64,000 nucleotides of DNA from an uncultured bacterium (GTDB lineage Bacteria; Pseudomonadota; Alphaproteobacteria; Sphingomonadales; Sphingomonadaceae). This document shows, piece after piece, positions 56,703 to 64,000 of the stretch. The notes beneath the pieces are model-generated. The model did no database searches, was not told the origin of the DNA, and was given only the letters and a program-made list of their open reading frames with translations. How positions within the stretch are numbered: the stretch's first letter is position 1; the number at the start of each line of letters is the position of its first letter. The stretch lies in NCBI GenBank assembly GCA_942636505.2, contig CALOGB020000126.1, forward strand, positions 1-64,000, written 5' to 3'. The translations under genes were made by a program, and so were the position numbers.

Positions 56703-57008
56703 TCACCCCATCATCCGCCCGCGCAGGTTGAACAGGATCACCAGCGTTCCCGACACCATCAACGCGATGATGAGCGCGGAGAAGAGGATCAGTTGCAGGT
56801 CGTGGCGCGACGACCGCTTGAGGCTGATGTGGAGGAAACAACGGAACTGCACCGCCATCTGCACGAGGCCCAGCGCCAGCACGCCGCCGAAGATCGCGCG
56901 TGCGCCGAACGACGGCCAGCGGACCATCGCGAAGGCCGCCACCGTCAGCGCGAGCGACAGGCCGTAACCGATCGCATAGGTGCGCAGTTCGCGGGTCCGG
57001 TCGCTCAT
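56703..57008 (-). CDS. cyoD: Cytochrome o ubiquinol oxidase subunit IV
   Basis: A 101-residue inner-membrane subunit with three helices: YGLSLALTVAAFAMV, AIFGGVLALGLVQMAVQFR and LFSALIIALMVSGTLVILF. The motif AVQFRCFLHISLK corresponds to the V-H-x-x-x-F-L-H region of CyoD. Last gene of the cyo operon; its ATG overlaps the cyoC stop by 4 bp. Confidence 0.95.
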   Translation of the reverse strand: MSDRTRELRTYAIGYGLSLALTVAAFAMVRWPSFGARAIFGGVLALGLVQMAVQFRCFLHISLKRSSRHDLQLILFSALIIALMVSGTLVILFNLRGRMMG

Positions 57009-57631
57009 CCGATGTTCCCTTGCAGATAGACGACCGAGAAGATCGCGATCCAGACGATGTCGAGCAGGTGCCAGAACAGCCCCAGCCGCAACAGGTTGAT
57101 CCTCACCCGCGCGTCGAGGCCATAGGCGCAGACCTGGGCGACCATCACCACCAGCCAGAAGCACGCGACCGCGACATGCAGCCCGTGCAGCCCAACCAGC
57201 GCGAAGAACGACGACAGGAAACCGCTGCGCATCGGATAGGCGCCGTGCGCGAACATCGTCGCGAAGTCGTTCGCTTCGAGCGCGAGGAAGACGAGCCCCA
57301 ATCCCAGCGTCGCGCCGAGCCAGCCGAACAACACGGGGCGCGGTTCGTCGTACTTCATGGCGATCGTCGCGCGGCCGAACGTCGCGCTGCTCGTCAGCAA
57401 CAGCAGCGTCTCGACGAACGCCGGCAGCAGCTTGAATTCGGAGGCAGGCGTCGGGCCGCCGACGGTGCTGCCGATCATCGTGCCATAGGTCGCGAACAGC
57501 AGCGCGAAGATCACTGCGTCGCTCATGAGAAAGATCCAGAAGCCGAAGATCGCGTTCTCCGCCTGGTCCTGCGTCAGCGCGCCGGTGTCGCCAAGGTTGA
57601 GGCCGGCATGCGACAGTTCGGGTTCGCTCAT
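57005..57631 (-). CDS. cyoC: Cytochrome o ubiquinol oxidase subunit III
   Basis: A 208-residue five-helix subunit of bo3 oxidase. GFWIFLMSDAVIFALLFATY, the conserved glutamate in LFLALEANDF, and GLHGLHVAVACFWLVVM are typical of haem-copper oxidase subunit III. The ATG overlaps the cyoB stop (ATGA). Confidence 0.97.
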   Translation of the reverse strand: MSEPELSHAGLNLGDTGALTQDQAENAIFGFWIFLMSDAVIFALLFATYGTMIGSTVGGPTPASEFKLLPAFVETLLLLTSSATFGRATIAMKYDEPRPVLFGWLGATLGLGLVFLALEANDFATMFAHGAYPMRSGFLSSFFALVGLHGLHVAVACFWLVVMVAQVCAYGLDARVRINLLRLGLFWHLLDIVWIAIFSVVYLQGNIG

Positions 57632-59727
57632 GCCACGATCTCCGCAAGGCCACGATTGACCGCGGCGGTCTCCAGTTGCCGCGGAATCGCGGGCGTCGCC
57701 CGGACGCGCGTCAGCCAGGCCTCATGCTCGCGCGCGACCTCCGCAGCGGGAATGGTCCGATGCTGGTCGCGACCGAAGCTGCGTAGCACGACCGCCGCAA
57801 CGATCACCTGGAGCGCGACGATGGTCAGCCCCCAGATCTCCCAGATCAGGCCGAACGCGGCGACTGCGGCGGTGAGCCCGATCACGACGCTGGTCGCGCT
57901 GCCCTTCGGGACAACGATGTCCTCGTATGAAGACGGCGAAGCGTAAGGGTCTGGCTGGCCCTCGTCATGCTTGTGATCGTAGAACGGGTTGCGCCCGTCG
58001 ATCAGCGGCAGCACCGCGAAGTTATACTCGGGCGGCGGTGCGCTGACCGACCATTCGAGCCCGCGGCCATCCCACGGGTCGCCCGCTTCGACCTGCGTCT
58101 TGGCACGGTCACGGATGCTCACCCACAACTGGATGCCGAGCGACGTCAGTGCCGCCAGCAGGACGAACGCGCCGACGCCGGCGACGTACAGCCACGGCCG
58201 GAACGACGGTTCGAAGATCGCCTGCGTCCGCCGCGCCATCCCGCTCGCGCCGAGCACGTAGAGTGGGAAGAAGGCGAGGTAGAACCCGACCACCCAACAG
58301 GTGAACGCGATCCGCCCCCAGCGCTCGTCGAGGCGGAACCCGAACGCCTTGGGAAACCAGTAATGATAGCCCGCTAGCATCCCGTACAGCAGCCCCGGGA
58401 TCAGCATGTTGTGGAAATGCGCGACCAGGAACAACGTGTTGTGGACGAGGTAATCGAGCGGCGGCATCGCCAGGATGATGCCGGTGAAGCCACCCAGCAC
58501 GAACGTCATCATGAACGCTAGGGCATAGAGCATCGGCACGGTGAAGCGCACCTCGCCGCGAAACATCGTCCAGATCCAGTCGTAGATCTTCACGCCCGTC
58601 GGCACGCCGATCGTCATCGTCGCGATCCCGAACGCCGCGTTGACGTTGGCCGACTGCCCCATCGTGAAGAAATGATGGACCCACACGGTGAAGCTCAGCA
58701 CCGCGATCGCCATCGTCGCGATCACCAGCGAGGTGTAGCCGTAGAGGTCCTTGGTCGAGAAGGTCGACACGACCTCCGAATACACGCCGAACGCGGGCAG
58801 TATCAGGATGTAGACCTCGGGATGACCGAACAGCCAGAACATGTTGGCATAGTTCATCATGTTGCCACCAAGGTCGTTGGTGAAGAAATGGAACCCCAGA
58901 TAGCGGTCGAGCGCGAGCAGCAGCGTGGCGACGGTCAGCGGCGGCATCGCGAAGATCATCAGGATCGACGTGCACAGGCTGGTCCACGCGAACATCTGCA
59001 TCCGCATGAACCGCATGCCGGGCGCGCGCAGCTTGTAGACGGTGCAGGCGATGTTGATCCCCGCCATCGTCGAGCCGATCGACCCCAAGGTCACCGCCCA
59101 GATCCAGTAGTCGACACCGACGCCGGGGCTAAACGCGCGCTCGGTATAGGGCGGGTAGCCGCTCCATCCGCCGGTCGAGAATTCGCCGACGACGAGGCTC
59201 GCCATCATCAGCCCCGCGGCACCGAGCGTCAGCCACAGCGCGATCGAATTGGCCCAGGGAAACGCCATGTCGCGCGCGCCGATCTGGAGCGGCAGGACAT
59301 AGTTGATCATCCCCGTCAGGAACGGCATCGCCATGAAGAAGATCATGATCGAGCCATGCGTCGAGAATAGCTGGCCGAAATGATCGGGCGACAGGAAGCC
59401 AGGATTCTCGATCGCGACCGCCTGTTGCATCCGCATCAGCACCGCCTCGACCAGCGCACGCGACAGCATCACGAACGCGACGACGATATACATGATGCCG
59501 ATCTTCTTGTGGTCGAGGCTGGTGAGCCACTCGGTCCACAGATACCGCCATTTGCCGTAGCGCGTCAGCAGCGCCGCGACGACGACCGCGCCGACCACCA
59601 CCAGCGCACCCGCGAACGCGCCGATGATCTCGCTGATCGTCGGGTTCTCCCAGGCGCGCACGAACGGCAGGTCCTGCCAGCCGAACCGGCCGAGCACCGC
59701 TGGCCAGAGGGGAACGGAAACGGTCAT
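57628..59727 (-). CDS. cyoB: Cytochrome o ubiquinol oxidase subunit I
   Basis: A 699-residue catalytic subunit carrying haem b, haem o3 and CuB. The low-spin haem His is in STHGSIMIFF. The CuB/Tyr site is W-L-F-G-H-P-E-V-Y-I, the other CuB histidines are in V-W-V-H-H-F-F-T-M-G, and the haem o3/b ligands are in LFLVAHFHNMLI. K-channel and D-channel residues appear in the expected blocks. It reduces O2 to water with ubiquinol and pumps protons. Start 59727 overlaps cyoA stop. Confidence 0.98.
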   Translation of the reverse strand: MTVSVPLWPAVLGRFGWQDLPFVRAWENPTISEIIGAFAGALVVVGAVVVAALLTRYGKWRYLWTEWLTSLDHKKIGIMYIVVAFVMLSRALVEAVLMRMQQAVAIENPGFLSPDHFGQLFSTHGSIMIFFMAMPFLTGMINYVLPLQIGARDMAFPWANSIALWLTLGAAGLMMASLVVGEFSTGGWSGYPPYTERAFSPGVGVDYWIWAVTLGSIGSTMAGINIACTVYKLRAPGMRFMRMQMFAWTSLCTSILMIFAMPPLTVATLLLALDRYLGFHFFTNDLGGNMMNYANMFWLFGHPEVYILILPAFGVYSEVVSTFSTKDLYGYTSLVIATMAIAVLSFTVWVHHFFTMGQSANVNAAFGIATMTIGVPTGVKIYDWIWTMFRGEVRFTVPMLYALAFMMTFVLGGFTGIILAMPPLDYLVHNTLFLVAHFHNMLIPGLLYGMLAGYHYWFPKAFGFRLDERWGRIAFTCWVVGFYLAFFPLYVLGASGMARRTQAIFEPSFRPWLYVAGVGAFVLLAALTSLGIQLWVSIRDRAKTQVEAGDPWDGRGLEWSVSAPPPEYNFAVLPLIDGRNPFYDHKHDEGQPDPYASPSSYEDIVVPKGSATSVVIGLTAAVAAFGLIWEIWGLTIVALQVIVAAVVLRSFGRDQHRTIPAAEVAREHEAWLTRVRATPAIPRQLETAAVNRGLAEIVA

Positions 59728-60602
59728 CGAACGGCTTTCTGGGGAGAATGGGTCATGCCGCCAGTCGCGGCGACGACGTGCTCGAACAGGTTCGGCGTGA
59801 CATGCGCGAACTCGACGGGCCGGGTGATGATCGACCGCGCGGATAGCCGCCGCCACGTCTGCACATCGAGACTGCGTGTGCCGCGTCGTGCAGCCGCCGC
59901 CCAGCGATCATAGTCGGCTGGCAACACCGCAACGACGTCGAACTTCTGCTGCTGGAAGCCAGCCCCGTTATACTGCGTGTTCTCGCCGCGGAACCGTCCC
60001 GGCCGAAGCGCCTGGATATTCAACTCGGTCGTCATGCCGCCCATCGCATAGATCTGCCCGGCGAGCTGCGGGATCAGCATCGACTGCATCACCGTGCCGC
60101 TGGTCAGCTTGATATGCACCGGACGCCCGGCGGGAATGGTCAGTCGATCGACCGACGCGACGCCGAGGTCGGGATAGACGAACACCCATTTCCAATCGAG
60201 CGCGATCGCCTGCACCTCGACCGGCGCCGCGCCCGGCAATCGCCGATACGGATCGTCGATCTGCGTCCAGTGCCACAGCAGTACCGCAAGCCCGACGACG
60301 ATCCCCGCCGGCGGGATCCAGATCAACCCTTCCACCCACCAGGAGAAATTCCACTTAGGCCGGTACGCGTCGCCGCGGTTGGAGAGCCGGTAATGCCACG
60401 CGAACAGCGGCGTCAGCAGCAGCACCGGTCCGGCGACGAACAGCAGCACGATCGACACGGTGACGAACAGGTCGCGCTCGTGCCCCGCGACCGGCCCCTG
60501 CGGGTTGAAGAACCCGTGCGACAGCGCCGTGCAGCCCCCTAGACCCATCAGGATCGAGAGCGGCGCCAACCGCGATAGACTCCACTTCAATCGAACGAAC
60601 AC
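59724..60602 (-). CDS. cyoA: Cytochrome o ubiquinol oxidase subunit II
   Basis: A 292-residue lipoprotein subunit. Leader SRLAPLSILMGLGGC contains a lipobox (L-G-G-C). Two helices follow, then a cupredoxin-fold periplasmic domain (LDWKWVFVYPDLGVASVDRL) lacking CuA ligands, as in quinol oxidases. The GTG at 60602 has AGGGGG at good spacing; another GTG at 60620 would add six residues. First gene of cyoABCD; no cyoE in the window. Confidence 0.95.
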   Translation of the reverse strand: MFVRLKWSLSRLAPLSILMGLGGCTALSHGFFNPQGPVAGHERDLFVTVSIVLLFVAGPVLLLTPLFAWHYRLSNRGDAYRPKWNFSWWVEGLIWIPPAGIVVGLAVLLWHWTQIDDPYRRLPGAAPVEVQAIALDWKWVFVYPDLGVASVDRLTIPAGRPVHIKLTSGTVMQSMLIPQLAGQIYAMGGMTTELNIQALRPGRFRGENTQYNGAGFQQQKFDVVAVLPADYDRWAAAARRGTRSLDVQTWRRLSARSIITRPVEFAHVTPNLFEHVVAATGGMTHSPQKAVR

Positions 60603-60866
60603 CTGGCCCCCTTGTCGCACCGCCCGCGCCCAGGAACGGTTTCGCGCCGGCTACGTGAAGAAGCCGTCTTATGGCGTGATGCTCTAAGGTTCCCATCGCC
60701 GCAACGCGCGACTGCCGGTCCGGCTGCTCCTTAACAAAAACTTCATGCCGAAATCCGGTTTCCGCTCGATCATCAAATGCTCCGCGTGACACCGTCGTCA
60801 CTTGCCTGCCGCAGTCGCTCCGATAATCTTTGGCCTGGGATCGAGAGTCGGGATCGGGAGACGGGC

Positions 60867-62624
60867 ATGCGCGGACGGGTTCGGTTGAGTGTGCTCGCGC
60901 TGTTGGGCCTGACGGTCGCTGGCCCGGCGGTGGCCGCGTGCAAGGTCAGCAAGATCGCCGAACTGCCCGTGACCCTCACCGGTCGCCGCGCGATGGTCGA
61001 TGCGAAGTTCGGCACGCACGACACGCGGTTCATCGTCGATAGCGGCGCGTTCTACAGTACGGTGTCGCGCGCGTCGGCTGCGGAGTTCGGGCTGTCGAGC
61101 GAACCGGCTCCCCCCTGGTTCCGGCTGCGCGGCGTCAACGGCGACACCTCCGCAGCAGTCGCCAGCGCAAAGGATTTCTCGCTCGCCGGCCTGCCGATCC
61201 CGCGTGTGAGCTTCATCGTCGGCGGCACCGACACGGGGACGGCCGGTCTGCTCGGCCAGAACATCCTCGGCCTCGCCGATGTCGAATACGATTTGCCGCA
61301 CAGCGCGGTGCGGCTGATCCGGGTCGATGGCTGCGGAAATGTCGGGCTCGCTTATTGGGCCGCGGGAAAACCGTTTTCGACGATCCCGCTCGAACGCGGC
61401 GGCACCGGGCCGTTCAAGCCGCACACGATCGGCACTGTCTTGGTCAACGGCGTCAAGATGCGCGCGGTGTTCGATTCAGGCGCCCAGACCACCGTCATGA
61501 CGCTCACCGCCGCCAAGCGCGCAGGCATCACCCCGACCAGTCCCGGCGTGACCGCGGTCGGATTGAACTCGGGCATCGGTTCAAAGCAACTCGCGACCTG
61601 GCGCGCTCCGTTCGACACGATCGACCTCGGCGGCGAGACCGTGCCGCACCCGAAATTCCAGATCGCCGACATCCGGATCGACGGCGACATGCTGATCGGG
61701 TTCGATTTCTTCCTGACGCACCGCATCTTCGTGTCGAACGCGAACCACCTGCTCTACATGACCTATGAAGGCGGCCCGGTCTTCGGGCTGACGCCAAGCG
61801 GCGCGCGTACCACCGCGGGCGAGAAGCTCGACCTGACCGACACCGCCGCCGTGCCGACCGATGCCGAGGGGTTCAGCCGACGCGCCGCGGTGTTCCTGTC
61901 GAAGCGCCGGATCGTCGAGGGTCTCGCCGATCTCGACAAGGCGGTGGCAATGGCGCCGACCGAAGGGCGCTACGTGTATCAGCGCGCGCAGGCCCGGCTC
62001 ACGCACGGCCAGCTCCTGCTCGCCGCGGCCGACCTCGACAAGGCCGTGACGCTCATGCCCGACAACACCGACGTCCGCCTATTGCGCGCACGCCTCCGCT
62101 TGATGAGCCGCGATCCGGATGGCGCGGGCGAAGATGCCAAGGTCGCCGATCGCGCGCTGCCGGCCGGGTCGGATCGCCGGCTCCAGCTTGCCGGCCTGTA
62201 CGAAAATCTCGACCAGCCCGCGCTCGCGATCGTCAATTACGATGCCTGGCTCAAGATGCATCCCGAGGACGCCGCCCGCTCCACCGCGTTTAACGGCCGA
62301 TGCTGGGCGCGTGCGCTGCTGAACCGCGAGCTCGATCGTGCGATGTCCGACTGCAACACCGCCGTGAAGCTCCGCCCCGGCTATGCCGCCTATCTGGACA
62401 GCCGCGCGCTGGTGAACCTGCGCCTGGGCAAGCTCGACGCCGCGCTTGTCGACTATGACGCCGCGGTCAAAGCCAACCCGCGCAACGCCTGGTCGCTCTA
62501 CACCCGCGCGATCGCCGAACGGCGCGCGGGCAAGATCGAAGCGGCAGACGCAGATCGCAAGGCCGCACTCGCGATCAACCCAAACGTCGCCAAACGCGCA
62601 GCACGGTACGGGCTCGACGGCTGA
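60867..62624 (+). CDS. Secreted double retropepsin-like protease with TPR repeats
   Basis: A 585-residue exported protein (signal peptide ending near GPAVAA). Two aspartic-protease-like domains are visible, with active-site loops F-I-V-D-S-G-A (about residue 55) and A-V-F-D-S-G-A-Q-T-T (about 205). Each is followed by a G-x-D/N-I-L-G or G-F-D-F hydrophobic-glycine motif (LLGQNILGLADVEYD; MLIGFDFFLTHRI). The C-terminal half, from about residue 325, is a run of tetratricopeptide-like helices (DLDKAVAMAP, DLDKAVTLMPDN, DYDAAVKANPRN). Likely a periplasmic single-chain aspartic protease with a protein-binding tail; substrate unknown. GGGAG precedes the ATG at 60867. Confidence 0.85.
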   Translation: MRGRVRLSVLALLGLTVAGPAVAACKVSKIAELPVTLTGRRAMVDAKFGTHDTRFIVDSGAFYSTVSRASAAEFGLSSEPAPPWFRLRGVNGDTSAAVASAKDFSLAGLPIPRVSFIVGGTDTGTAGLLGQNILGLADVEYDLPHSAVRLIRVDGCGNVGLAYWAAGKPFSTIPLERGGTGPFKPHTIGTVLVNGVKMRAVFDSGAQTTVMTLTAAKRAGITPTSPGVTAVGLNSGIGSKQLATWRAPFDTIDLGGETVPHPKFQIADIRIDGDMLIGFDFFLTHRIFVSNANHLLYMTYEGGPVFGLTPSGARTTAGEKLDLTDTAAVPTDAEGFSRRAAVFLSKRRIVEGLADLDKAVAMAPTEGRYVYQRAQARLTHGQLLLAAADLDKAVTLMPDNTDVRLLRARLRLMSRDPDGAGEDAKVADRALPAGSDRRLQLAGLYENLDQPALAIVNYDAWLKMHPEDAARSTAFNGRCWARALLNRELDRAMSDCNTAVKLRPGYAAYLDSRALVNLRLGKLDAALVDYDAAVKANPRNAWSLYTRAIAERRAGKIEAADADRKAALAINPNVAKRAARYGLDG

Positions 62625-62666
62625 CCGGACGCCGACGTCTACCTGCTGGCGCCCGGCGCAGCACCC

Positions 62667-64000
62667 TTATCCCGGCTGGAATCCGAACGACGGCGGGCGG
62701 TCCGCCTTGGCGGTGCCGAACGACGACGGCTTCGGTCCCATCGTGAATTCGAGTTCGCCACCGCGCGCGAGGTCGGCGTGCGCGATCCAGTTCCGTGTCC
62801 AGGGCTTGCCGTTCCAGCGGACCGACTGGACATAGGGGCTGGCCGGCGCATTGCCCTTCGCGACGACGCGCAACGTGCGCCCCTGGCCGAGATCGACCTG
62901 CGCCGCGTCGAACAGCGGCGAACCGAAGACATAGACGCCGCTGACCGGATCGACCGGATAGAAGCCAAGTGCCGACAGGATGAACCACGCGCTCATCTGG
63001 CCGCAATCGTCGTTGCCGATGACGCCGTCTGGCTCGGCCTTGTACATCTCGGTCAGCAGGCGACGGACCATTGCCTGCGTCTTCCACGGCGCGCCCGCAT
63101 AGGCGTAGAGATAGGCGGCGTGCTGATCCGGCTCGTTGCCGTGCGCATATTGCCCGACCAGCCCGGTGATGTCGGGCGGCGCATTCTTGGGGAGCGTCGA
63201 CGGCGCGGTGAACAGCGCGTCGAGCTTCGTCACGAACCCCGCATCGCCGCCAAACAAACCGATCAGGCCATAGACGTCGTGCTGGTTGAGGAACGTCGCC
63301 TGCCACCCGTTCGCCTCGGTATAATCGCGCTGTTTCTCGGGCTTGTGGCCAAGCTGGATCGGATCGTAATCGACCCACCAGCTGCCATCGGCAAAGCGCG
63401 GCCGGGCGAAGCCGATCCTGGGATCGATGACGTTGCGGTAGTTGAGGCTGCGCTTGCGGAGCGCGGCGGCGTCGGCCTTGGCGCCTGCCGCATCGGCGAG
63501 CACCGCCATCGCCCAGTCGTCATAGGCATATTCCTGCGTGCGGCTGACCGACTCCCAGGTCTTGTCCGCGGGCACGAAACCAAGGTCGTAATAGAAGCTG
63601 CGGCCGAGCGTGCTGTCGATGTCGGGGAAATTGCGATCGAACGCACGGCTGCGGATCTGCGGCCACGCCGCGGCGTAATCCGCCTTGATCCCCTTGGCGC
63701 AGGCTTCGGCGAGCACCGACACCGAATGCCAGCCGATCATGCACGCGGTCTCGACGCCCTGCAGCGGCCAGACCGGCGATCCGGTCGGGCTCTGCACCGT
63801 CTGGCGAACGAGATCGCGCGTGAACTGCGCCGCCTTGTCGGGCTGGACGAGGGTCAACAGCGGATGCAGCGCGCGGTAGGTGTCCCACATCGAATATGTG
63901 CTGAACGCGGGTTCGGCGGCGGTCGTCTGGTGCACCTTGCGGTCGAGCCCGACATAGCGGCCGTCGCGGTCGGTGAAGAGCGTCGGCGAGAGGAACGCGT
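62667..64000 (-). CDS. Glycoside hydrolase family 92 alpha-mannosidase, 5' part outside window
   Basis: The C-terminal about 444 residues of a GH92 enzyme; the gene continues beyond position 64000, so no start is given. Visible blocks: SMWDTYRALHPLLTLVQPDK, ARSFYYDLGFVP region, QHDVYGLIGLFGG, GNEPDQHAAYLYAYAG and GVIGNDDCGQMSAWFILSAL, containing the catalytic acid and base (E in GNEPD; DD in GNDDCGQ). GH92 enzymes are calcium-dependent exo-mannosidases. It begins a region distinct from the RG-I locus. Ends 42 bp from the retropepsin gene (convergent). Confidence 0.95.
   Translation of the reverse strand, partial: AFLSPTLFTDRDGRYVGLDRKVHQTTAAEPAFSTYSMWDTYRALHPLLTLVQPDKAAQFTRDLVRQTVQSPTGSPVWPLQGVETACMIGWHSVSVLAEACAKGIKADYAAAWPQIRSRAFDRNFPDIDSTLGRSFYYDLGFVPADKTWESVSRTQEYAYDDWAMAVLADAAGAKADAAALRKRSLNYRNVIDPRIGFARPRFADGSWWVDYDPIQLGHKPEKQRDYTEANGWQATFLNQHDVYGLIGLFGGDAGFVTKLDALFTAPSTLPKNAPPDITGLVGQYAHGNEPDQHAAYLYAYAGAPWKTQAMVRRLLTEMYKAEPDGVIGNDDCGQMSAWFILSALGFYPVDPVSGVYVFGSPLFDAAQVDLGQGRTLRVVAKGNAPASPYVQSVRWNGKPWTRNWIAHADLARGGELEFTMGPKPSSFGTAKADRPPSFGFQPG

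Overview
The window is a GC-rich alphaproteobacterial chromosome segment, most probably from a Sphingomonas-like sphingomonad. This rests on two large TonB-dependent receptors with no SusD partner, the five-enzyme non-phosphorylating L-rhamnose route known from Sphingomonas, DUF3034, DUF1272, DUF5818 and DUF6250 proteins, and GC-rich intergenic palindromes. No rRNA, tRNA, CRISPR array, prophage or intact insertion sequence was seen.

Left part (1-15.1 kb) is mixed. It opens with the decayed remains of an FAD monooxygenase carrying a 16-C homopolymer. A divergent LysR/NmrA-like reductase pair follows. Next is a compact divergent locus: a GGDEF-EAL protein coupled to a periplasmic cupredoxin on the minus strand, and a DUF3034 outer-membrane protein plus a probably exported truncated globin on the plus strand. 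Then come a DUF1272 protein, a sulfite-reductase-type flavoprotein broken by a CCCCG repeat, a DUF347/COG4705 membrane protein, an APC permease and katG.

Centre (15.5-55.1 kb) is one large rhamnogalacturonan-I (RG-I) utilisation locus in several operons. It encodes kduD and kduI, a PL26-type exo-lyase, a DUF6250 protein, two CE12 acetylesterases, a BD-FAE-like esterase, PL22, PL11, a TonB receptor, an IclR regulator, L-rhamnose 1-dehydrogenase, GH28, rhamnose mutarotase, GH35, GH53, GH105, GH115, a GPH-type sugar transporter, two GH43-like propeller enzymes, a second esterase, RhaT, the remaining rhamnose-pathway enzymes (lactonase, dehydratase, 4-dehydrogenase, diketo hydrolase) and a second TonB receptor. 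The inferred flow is: RG-I is deacetylated and cut outside the cytoplasm; galactan and arabinan side chains are trimmed by GH53, GH35 and GH43; oligomers enter through the TonB receptors; unsaturated ends are removed by GH105 and PL22; unsaturated uronate goes through KduI and KduD; rhamnose goes to pyruvate plus lactate. The later KDG kinase and aldolase are not in the window.

Right part (55.2-64 kb) holds rpsU, three small proteins (DUF5818, GIY-YIG-like, unknown), the cytochrome bo3 operon cyoABCD, a secreted double-retropepsin/TPR protein and the 3' part of a GH92 mannosidase that runs off the window.
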